Source of the DNA: Chloroflexota bacterium
GTDB lineage: Bacteria; Chloroflexota; Anaerolineae; Anaerolineales; UBA11858
Length of the DNA stretch: 35,709 nt
Direction: 5' to 3'
Assembly: GCA_018648225.1 (NCBI GenBank)
Contig: JABGRQ010000157.1
Location: forward strand, 1-35,709
Shown: positions 16,206-24,200 of the stretch, piece after piece
Position numbering within the stretch: position 1 is the first letter of the stretch
Layout: each line of letters starts with the position of its first letter
The notes under the pieces: model-generated
Told to the model about the DNA's origin: nothing
The model's database searches: none
What the model saw: the letters and a program-made list of their open reading frames with translations, nothing else
Made by a program: the position numbers and the translations under genes

Positions 16206-17454
16206 CGGCAGGTCTCAGGGGTAATGTGAGTCGCAGGGTTGTCCCCCGGGCTGGGAAACTCTCAATGTTCAACACGCCTCCCGAAATCCGCGCCCGTTCA
16301 CGCATCCCCAACAGGCCGTAATGCCCCGCTTGACCAAGCGCATCTTCGGGATTGAATCCAGCCCCATTATCGCGAATTAAAATATCCAAATGCTGCTCGT
16401 CACAAGTCAGGGTGACTTCTACATGCGTGGCCGCGGCATGACGGGCAATATTGGTCAGCCCTTCGGAAATGGCACGCCGCGCGTTTTCAGCAGTTTGTGG
16501 TGAGAGTGCGTCAGGCTCACAAAGTTCCAGTGAGCAATCGATATTCGTGGAAGCGGTGAAACGCTCGATTTCTTCTCGCACAGCCTGGCCAAGATCGGCG
16601 GGGTTTTGGGTGGCGCGCAAATTATCAATTGCCCCCCGGGCATCGGTGAGCGTGATGCGCGCCCGGCTCATGGCCTGCTGTACAATGTCATGCGCTTTTT
16701 CGGCGCGCCCGCGGTCCAAATGCGAATCGGCGGCTTCAAGCTGCAAAATCAGGCCCGCCAACCCCTGGGCGAGGGTATCGTGTAATTCGCGGGCCATGCG
16801 CTGGCGCTCGGTGGTGAGGGTAAGCGATTCGACCTGTGCCGCGTATTCGGCAAGCCGCTGATGAGCTTCTTCCAACTCGGTCAATAAAGTTTGTGCCTGC
16901 TCGCGTGCCTGAACCTGCCCGGTAAACATGAATACATATAACCAGACAAAAACAGCAATCGGCAGCGCGGTGACCATCCATTCCCAGGCCTGCGTCATGT
17001 TATTCACAATCAGATAGCTCAAAAAAGAAGCCAGTAAAAAGATCAGGCCATATAAAATAGATTGTTTTGAACGCCGGAACATACCCAAGATTTCACCCAA
17101 CAACGGGGCAAATAAACCATAGGATAAACCAATACTATCGGCAACAAGCACCAATGCGAAAGCAATGCCGCTTTGAATAAGTACATAGGGCAGCGTGAGC
17201 ACTACTTTGTAGGTGAGATGTGGGGAAAGCCAGTGTAAAATGCCGTGCAAAAGCATCAAACCTGTGAAAAGCGCCAATCGCCCGGGTTTATGCAATTCGG
17301 GAGAATAATACACCGTGAAGATATATTGGATGATGATTCCCCCAAGCAAAAACCAATAAAAGGGGCGGACTTCTCGCATGGCTTGCTGGTATTCATCAGG
17401 GGGTGCGGCAGACAAGCTGGCACGGAATTGGTCGAGCAGTTGGGCGCGTTTCAT
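16198..17454 (-). CDS. NarL-type sensor histidine kinase, polytopic membrane sensor
   Basis: A 418-residue kinase with an N-terminal region of about six hydrophobic segments (up to about residue 180), no large extracytoplasmic domain, a coiled-coil linker (about 183-215), then HisKA_3 dimerisation with phospho-acceptor His225 in MARELHDTLAQGLAG. The ATPase domain follows: GLTNIARHAAA (N box), IRDNGAGF (G1), HYGLLGMRERA (G2). The architecture suits sensing within the membrane, as in DesK-like kinases that react to membrane state or membrane-active compounds. I use the ATG at 17454; a GTG at 17472 would add six residues. No good ribosome-binding site is seen for the ATG. Confidence 0.93.
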   Translation of the reverse strand: MKRAQLLDQFRASLSAAPPDEYQQAMREVRPFYWFLLGGIIIQYIFTVYYSPELHKPGRLALFTGLMLLHGILHWLSPHLTYKVVLTLPYVLIQSGIAFALVLVADSIGLSYGLFAPLLGEILGMFRRSKQSILYGLIFLLASFLSYLIVNNMTQAWEWMVTALPIAVFVWLYVFMFTGQVQAREQAQTLLTELEEAHQRLAEYAAQVESLTLTTERQRMARELHDTLAQGLAGLILQLEAADSHLDRGRAEKAHDIVQQAMSRARITLTDARGAIDNLRATQNPADLGQAVREEIERFTASTNIDCSLELCEPDALSPQTAENARRAISEGLTNIARHAAATHVEVTLTCDEQHLDILIRDNGAGFNPEDALGQAGHYGLLGMRERARISGGVLNIESFPARGTTLRLTLPLRPADD

Positions 17455-17464
17455 AGTAATGGAA

Positions 17465-17512
17465 TTGTACACTATCCTGGCTGTCGGGCTATTGTACAGG
17501 CGTACATTGTAC
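17465..17512. promoter_or_regulatory. TGTAC repeat cluster in the kinase/exporter divergent region
   Basis: TGTAC-AGGC-GTACA (17493-17506) is a perfect palindrome, followed by TTGTAC (17507-17512) and preceded by TTGTAC (17465-17470). The spacing of half-sites and location just upstream of the kinase gene suggest binding sites for the adjacent LuxR-type regulator. The rest of the 17473-17660 gap shows an AT-rich stretch near 17570-17582 that may hold the exporter promoter. Confidence 0.5.
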
Positions 17513-17660
17513 GAAAAGACAGGCTGAAAGAATAGAAACGTCCGATGTCGGAATGCAATCGCTGCGCTAAACTATTTATATACGCCAAGGCAGCACGGAG
17601 CACACAGAGAAATTAGAGAAAGTAGCAATGAAACTCGGCGCAGCCATAAAAGGAGTCATC

Positions 17661-18605
17661 ATGACCAAGTCCATCGCCATCCACACCCACGACCTTCACA
17701 AAGATTTCGGTGAAGTCTATGCCGTCAAGGGTGTAGAACTTGAAATCCAACGAGGGGAAGTTTTTAGTTTACTAGGCCCCAACGGAGCCGGAAAAAGCAC
17801 TACAATCTCGATGATCTCCGGGCTGCTCAAACCCACCCGGGGCGACGCGACGATCCTGGGAAATTCGATCACCAAAAATCCGCAGGCCGCCAAAGCGTTG
17901 ATCGGCGTTGTGCCGCAGGAAATTGCTCTCTACGGCGATCTGACGGCGCGCGAAAATCTGCTCTTTTGGGGCAAGATGTACGGTCTGCGCGGTACGGCGC
18001 TCAAGCAACGCGTGGATGAAATCCTTGAGATCATCGGCTTGACGGATCGCCAAAAAAGCCGCGTCGAGAAGTTCTCTGGCGGGATGAAGCGCCGCCTGAA
18101 TATTGGCATTGCCCTGCTGCACAAACCCGATATTGTGATCATGGACGAACCGACCGTGGGCATTGACCCCCAAAGCCGCCGCAATATTCTCGAATCGGTG
18201 CTGGAACTCAACCGCCTGGGCATGACCGTACTCTACACCACCCACTATATGGAAGAAGCCCAGGAGCTTTCGGACCATATTGCCATCATGGATCACGGCG
18301 AGATTATCGCCAGCGGCACGCATGACGAGTTAGTGCGGATTGTGGGCGAATTGGATCGCATTGAACTGTCGATCAACGCCGAAGCCGCCCGCGTCATGGA
18401 TGCCTGGCAGCGCATTCCTGGTGTGGAGAATATCGCCCCCGAAAATGGGCAACTGCACCTGCTGGTGGATGATTCGAATACGGTACTCCCATTACTGTTT
18501 GAAACCGCAGCAAAAGCCAATGTGCGCATCACATCCGTGGAAGTTCAGGAGCCCAATCTGGAGACAATGTTTCTACATCTAACGGGCAGGGCGTTGAGAG
18601 ACTGA
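17661..18605 (+). CDS. ABC-2 type exporter, ATP-binding subunit
   Basis: A 314-residue ATPase of the DrrA/CcmA group. Walker A GPNGAGKST, signature FSGGMKRRLNIGIAL, Walker B DIVIMDEPTVGIDP and switch His in TTHYMEEA are intact. A C-terminal domain of about 85 residues follows, as in drug and lipid exporters. The start at 17661 has AGGAG 5 nt upstream; an in-frame ATG at 17628 would add 11 residues without family support. First gene of a three-gene unit with two different permeases, divergent from the two-component pair. Substrate unknown; hydrophobic drugs, peptides or lipids are typical. Confidence 0.95.
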   Translation: MTKSIAIHTHDLHKDFGEVYAVKGVELEIQRGEVFSLLGPNGAGKSTTISMISGLLKPTRGDATILGNSITKNPQAAKALIGVVPQEIALYGDLTARENLLFWGKMYGLRGTALKQRVDEILEIIGLTDRQKSRVEKFSGGMKRRLNIGIALLHKPDIVIMDEPTVGIDPQSRRNILESVLELNRLGMTVLYTTHYMEEAQELSDHIAIMDHGEIIASGTHDELVRIVGELDRIELSINAEAARVMDAWQRIPGVENIAPENGQLHLLVDDSNTVLPLLFETAAKANVRITSVEVQEPNLETMFLHLTGRALRD

Positions 18606-18626
18606 CGCGATACAAGGAGATTCTCA

Positions 18627-19940
18627 ATGATAAAAGTGCTCGATATCGCCCTCAAAGATATGACTCAATCCTTTCGCAGCCTGATCGCGATTTTATTTAT
18701 GTTCGGCGTACCCCTGCTGATGACGGCCATGTTCTCGCTGATGTTTGGCAATGCCAATGCGGAAGATGAGGCCTTCGTACTGCCGATTACGCAGGTGATT
18801 CTGGTTAATCAGGATCGCGGCAACTTTGGGGGTTTTGCCGAAATAGGCGCGCCAGAAGGAAATTCAGTTTCGTCGATGGGCGGCCTGCTAACCATGCTGC
18901 TGGAGTCGGAGAATTTTACTGATCTGCTGCAAATTGCCCACATGAATGATCCCCAGGCTGCCCGCGCCGCGGTAGATGCGCAAGAAGCCGGCCTGGCTAT
19001 TATCCTGCCCGCCGATTTAACGGACACCTACATGGCCGCCAGTGGCAGCGCGGAGGTTGAAATCTATCAGGACCCGGCGCTGACGGTTGGCCCGGCGATC
19101 ATCCGCGGCATCGTCAGCCAAATGCTGGATAATTTCTCGGCTTCCAAAATCGGCCTGAACGTCGCCATCGAGCAGTATGCGCGGACCAACGGCGGGGTGG
19201 ATGAAGCCCAAATCCAGGCACTCATCGGGCAATATTTCGAGAGCGCAGCCGCCCATGAAAATTCAGCAACCAACAATCTCGACGCCTATCTCGAAATTCG
19301 TGCCCCGCAAAGTGAAACTGCTACCGATACGCAGTCGGTTAGCATGATTGCCATGTTGATGACTGGTATGACGATCTTCTACGTCTTCTTTACCGGCCCC
19401 AGCACAACCCAATCGATTCTGCGCGAAGAAGAACGCGGCACACTGCAACGTCTGTTCGTCACACCGACCCCCACAACCACCATCTTGAGCGGAAAATTTC
19501 TAGCCACGCTCCTGACAATTGCCGTGCAATTCACGGTTTTATTGCTCTCCGGCTATCTGATCTTCAAGATTCAATGGGGCGATCTTCTCTCGGTCATTTT
19601 GCTGTGCGCGGGCATTACGCTGGCGGCTTCGGCCTTTGGCGTTTTCCTGATCTCATGGATGAAAAGCGAACGTCAGGCCGGGTTCATGCTCGGCGGGTTA
19701 GTAACCATCACCGGCATGGCGGGCATGATGCCGATTTTCGTACTGGGAATTCCCAATCCACCCGCCTTCATCAAAATCGTTTCGCTGTGTACGCCCCAGG
19801 GTTGGGCCGTGGATGGCTTGCAAAACCTGATGAACGGCAGCTCCCTTGCAGCCGTACTGCCCAATATCCTGGTGCTGCTGATCTGGGCTGTTGTATTTTT
19901 CTTCATCGGAAGTATCCGTTTCCGCAACCGTTACAGCTAG
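18627..19940 (+). CDS. ABC-2 type exporter permease (first)
   Basis: A 437-residue permease with an N-terminal membrane helix (about 15-38), a long extracytoplasmic domain (about 50-240) and a C-terminal bundle of about five helices. The stretch LREEERGTLQRLFVTPT (about 270-286) before the bundle is the cytoplasmic coupling element common to ABC2_membrane_3 permeases. It starts 21 nt after the ATPase with AAGGAG ahead. It is similar in plan to the next gene, and the two likely form a heterodimer. The helix ending MKSERQAGFMLGGLV is typical of the family. Confidence 0.92.
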   Translation: MIKVLDIALKDMTQSFRSLIAILFMFGVPLLMTAMFSLMFGNANAEDEAFVLPITQVILVNQDRGNFGGFAEIGAPEGNSVSSMGGLLTMLLESENFTDLLQIAHMNDPQAARAAVDAQEAGLAIILPADLTDTYMAASGSAEVEIYQDPALTVGPAIIRGIVSQMLDNFSASKIGLNVAIEQYARTNGGVDEAQIQALIGQYFESAAAHENSATNNLDAYLEIRAPQSETATDTQSVSMIAMLMTGMTIFYVFFTGPSTTQSILREEERGTLQRLFVTPTPTTTILSGKFLATLLTIAVQFTVLLLSGYLIFKIQWGDLLSVILLCAGITLAASAFGVFLISWMKSERQAGFMLGGLVTITGMAGMMPIFVLGIPNPPAFIKIVSLCTPQGWAVDGLQNLMNGSSLAAVLPNILVLLIWAVVFFFIGSIRFRNRYS

Positions 19941-19949
19941 GAGTACACC

Positions 19950-21173
19950 ATGCGTATTTTATATCTCGCTCTCAAGGACTTGCTTCAAATTTTTCGGGAC
20001 TGGAAATCTTTCCTGTTCCTGTTAATCATGCCCATGCTCTTTACGCTGGTGTTCGGCTTTGCCTTTGGCGGTTTTGGCGGCGGCGAATCAGAAAGCGACC
20101 CGCGCCTGCCGGTCGGCATCATCGATAACGACCAACAATTTATCAGTCAGGCGCTGATCGACCTGCTCGATACGTCATCGGAAATCCGCCCCATTGGTAT
20201 TGATGATGCCACCCTTGCAGAAATCGAAATAATGGTCACAGATGACGAACTCGCCGCGGCGATCATCATTCCAAGCGGGTACAGTGAAACCCTCACAGCG
20301 GGGGAAAAAATCCACCTGACGACCATCCTAAAAACCGAGACCACCGGCGGGATTACTGCTCAAAATGGGATTCAGACCGCGGTCAATCGTCTCATGGCTG
20401 CCATCCAGGCCGCCGAATTCAGCGCCAGCGTTCAGAATCAGGCCGCCGTATTCGAAAATGATTCTCAACGGCTAATGTTTTTCAAGCAAAGTTTCGAGCA
20501 GGCGCTGGCACAATGGGAGCAGCCTCCCTTCTCGGTAATTGCCACGCAGCCTAGCACACCAACTGACCAAGCCGAATCCGAAAACGCCTTCACGCATTCA
20601 TCACCGGGCATGATGGTGCAATTCGCCATCGCCGGGCTGATCGGTGCTGCCGAAGTTTTAGTGCTGGAACGAAAATCGGGCGCGCTGCAACGCTTGCTAA
20701 CTACGGCCATCTCTAAAACCGAGATTTTGCTGGGGCATTTTCTCGCCATGTTTATGATGATCTTTGCTCAATTTGCGATACTGATTAGTTTTGCACAAAT
20801 TTTTCTGGATGTTCCCTACTTCAAAGCTCCCCTGGCCACATTGCTCGTCACGCTGGCTACCACGCTGTTTGCCGCCAGCATGGGGTTGTTGATCGGCACT
20901 ATCGCCAAAACGCCCGAGCAGGCGGTGGTTTACTCGCTGATCCCCATGTTCATTCTTTCCGGGTTGGGCGGCGCCTGGGTTCCGTTAGAGTTCACCAGTG
21001 AAGCCTTCCAAACTATCGGGCATTTCACCCCCGTTGCCTGGGCGCTGGATGGCTTTCAGAATATTATTATGCGCGGCCTGGGGCTGGAATCGGTGCTGTT
21101 GCCTGCAACCGTCTTGTTGGGCTTCGCTGGGATGTGTTTTGGGCTGGCGGCGTGGCGATTTAATTTTGAGTAG
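19950..21173 (+). CDS. ABC-2 type exporter permease (second)
   Basis: A 407-residue permease with the same plan: N-terminal helix after LKDLLQIFRDWKSF, which is followed by a Gly-rich end (FGGFGGGES), an external domain (about 45-220), coupling element LERKSGALQRLLTTAIS (about 235-251), and a hydrophobic bundle with GTIAKTPEQAVVYSLI. The gene starts 10 nt after the first permease with AGGAG ahead. ABC units with one ATPase and two unlike permeases of this type are usually exporters. The unit ends without a clear terminator; 21174-21230 holds only C-rich sequence (CCCCACCCCTAACCCC) that looks like a scrap of the palindromic repeat found at 28213-28262. Confidence 0.92.
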   Translation: MRILYLALKDLLQIFRDWKSFLFLLIMPMLFTLVFGFAFGGFGGGESESDPRLPVGIIDNDQQFISQALIDLLDTSSEIRPIGIDDATLAEIEIMVTDDELAAAIIIPSGYSETLTAGEKIHLTTILKTETTGGITAQNGIQTAVNRLMAAIQAAEFSASVQNQAAVFENDSQRLMFFKQSFEQALAQWEQPPFSVIATQPSTPTDQAESENAFTHSSPGMMVQFAIAGLIGAAEVLVLERKSGALQRLLTTAISKTEILLGHFLAMFMMIFAQFAILISFAQIFLDVPYFKAPLATLLVTLATTLFAASMGLLIGTIAKTPEQAVVYSLIPMFILSGLGGAWVPLEFTSEAFQTIGHFTPVAWALDGFQNIIMRGLGLESVLLPATVLLGFAGMCFGLAAWRFNFE

Positions 21174-21230
21174 CCCCCACCCCTAACCCCACCCCCAAAT
21201 TGTTTGCGGCGGCTTCACTGTTTTTTACAA

Positions 21231-24200
21231 TTAGCCATTCTCGCCAGCCAGTCGGGCAATTTGAAGCGTGCAGTAGCGCACCATATCTTGCTTCTCTGGG
21301 GGGAGGGCGCTCTCTTCAATCTGGGCGATGCGTTCAACATCGTTCATCGCCCGGATGATGCTGACGGGTACTTCGATATCCCCTTCGGTGAATGAACTCA
21401 AGTATTCAATAGCGCCAATCAGGAAGTGGCGCATGTCGTCGTCGGCGCGCGCTGTGCGGAAGAATCCTGCCAGGGCTGGAGAAAGTTTGGTGTCACGCGC
21501 CAACATAAGGGGCGCATCCAATGCTCGTGATGTTGAGAAGGCATACAACGCGGTCGCCAATTCCGCAAAGCTTTGCACCCATTGATAGATCGATTCGCCC
21601 ATCACATCCCAAATCATCGAACGCCAGTGTGCAATCTGCGTAGGTTGATCGAGCAATTGGGCCACTTCAGCCTGCCATGTATCCGAAACGCGCCCGGAGA
21701 TGGGCTGCATGAAGGTGTCCAGATCAGTATTGAAGAGATTTTCCTGCAATAGCACTGCCAGGTCGGGTCGCAGGGTGGGCAGCAGATGCGGAATAAAGAC
21801 ATCATTGACAAAGAAATCGTTGACATCTACGCCGTGCCGTCGCAAAAGTTCCTGTTGGAACAAGGGTAAATAGTGATTCATTGCATCGCTATCTTCACGC
21901 AACGCCACAAAAGCCGAATTGCCCGCTGGGAAAGCAGTTTCAATATGACTAAGGTACTCACCACGCCAGTCCTGGTAAATGCGCAGGGTATTCAAAATTT
22001 CGTAAACCGGCAAATAAGGCAACAACCGTTCAGCAACCATGCGCTCACGCTCGGCTTCGGCAAAGTTCTTGCGAGCAAAGCGTTCTAATGAGCGAAATAG
22101 GCCGGTGGTGAGTTGGTTGATGCCCAGCACAACGGTTTGCGATTTATTATGCGAAATGGCGCGCAACAAACTGCCTTTTTTCGCCAAGGGGATGATCTCG
22201 GCGATATTTGCCAAAATCTGCTGTCCGCGATCTGTCCCCGTTCCGGATTTTCTTCTGGAAGTCGGACGGTCGCGCAGTTGCGGCATGGAACGGCCGATGA
22301 AATATGAAATGACGTGAATCCCAATCACGTCCTCATCGCGGCCGTAAGAGATATGGCGGAAATTCTCTGTTAATTCTGTCAGGAAACCTTCCATCAGGGC
22401 TTCCCTCATCCCAATGGTCAGACGTTCCAACTCGTGCAAGCTACGGCTTTGCGCTCCCAGGCGGCTTTCCGCAATCGTTTCCGCGGCGCGGATCAAATTT
22501 TCACGGTGACGGTGCTGTGCTTCCCGAATGTGATATTGCAAACCGACAAAATCGCGCACCCGCAAAAAACGTAGATGCTCAGAGATATTGCTCTGATACG
22601 TGCGTAAATCACCGCCCAGGAAAACGCCCTGCAACGGCGTAACGGCATACGCCGTGCTTTTACGTGCTGCTGCAGGTAAATTTGCCGCAAAACGACGGCG
22701 ATCATTTTCAGTATTGCCAAAAGCAAGTTTACCGGCAACACTTGAATAATAGCCGCCCTGACGCTGCATTGACTCACCACTGCCCAATTTGATGCGCACC
22801 GCATCTACTACGCCGTGTTCGGCCAGCCATGAATGTGTATCGTACTTGGCCTGACGATATAAATGCGCGGCATTGGCCTGGCTGACCTGCTGACTTAAAT
22901 CCGAACCCGCAATGAAAACTTCAGAAATAATTTCTTTAAAGCGCGCTTGTGATGCCTGCCCCGTATGTCGGCTCTGGGTCGCATAGTCCCACACCCGGTC
23001 GAGATACGAGCGAATATTGCTGACCGTATCAATATCTTCAAATAAAGGGATCAACCAAACGGGCGGAAGCTCCGCTGGGGAAAGATCGCGGCGCATTTGT
23101 TCGGCTTGAATGCGCATCTTGCGGTCAAGCGAAATTAACGCTTCTGGCTTTGACGACAAACTGATTTGCAATCCCAGCGTCATCCCAGGGTTGCCGTATT
23201 TCCCGGCGATGGTATTGATTTCGTAGATATTATAGGCCGTGGTATCAATAGCAAACGGATCGCGCGCCGTAATCAACCCCTGATTGATGCGCGGCGTCAG
23301 TACCATGCGCTGCAAAATATCGCGATAGCCCAACACTTCACGGAGCAACGGTTCCGCGGCACGGTTGTTCTGAATTTCAGGGATCAGGGCGTATAACTGC
23401 TTGCGCAGCGCTTTATTGAGTGAAAAATAAAACTCCATTGTTTCGCGGCGCTGCTGGCGCAGTTCAAACATTTTATGCTCGTAACGGTCATTATGCTGCC
23501 AAAGTACACGCGCCGGATCGCGGCGGAGATGCAGACGCGTTGCCCAGCGCTGCAAGGTTGTTGATTCCACCGAAAACGGCAAAATACCACGATAACGCTG
23601 TTCCAATTGATGCGTCAGGGTTGTAATTTCGTTTAGGAGCCTGGTAAAACGCTGGTTATGTTGTGACAAATCGGCAAGTTCGGCTTTTAGTGCGGGTTTG
23701 ATCCGCACATGTGGATCGGCCTGTTGCAGCGTATTCAGGATGCGCATCATGCGGCGCACATTTTCCATGACGACGGCCGACACCAGGCGATGTCCTTGCC
23801 CAGATGGACGGTTGCTGCCATCCCAATCGCTCCAAAATGACAAGAATGGGGACAAAGCCACATCGGAAAACAACCCGGCAAATTCTTCGCCGACAATCAG
23901 CGTGTTGAGATCGAGCAAGATTTCATCTACTTCTTGCTGCGAGTTAATAGCTACGTTCAGCCCGATATATTCCTTGAGCAATTCCTGTGCGGCTTGTTCA
24001 ATCTGTGCATTTGTGATCGGCCTCCCGGCGATCAGGGCGTTGACGACCGCATCCAGCGCCATTTCAGCCTGTAACGAATAGGATTGCGTAGGGTGAACAG
24101 TGCGATCATAGGTACGCAACCTGAATTGTTCTTGCCGCCGCTGAAGCGAATCTTTCATAAATTCCCGCTCCAGACGCTCGACCAGCCACCGGCCACTATC

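Noticed and set aside
19574-20128. 184-codon open frame overlapping the two exporter permeases
   Set aside because: It crosses the junction of two genes in another frame and has no family match.
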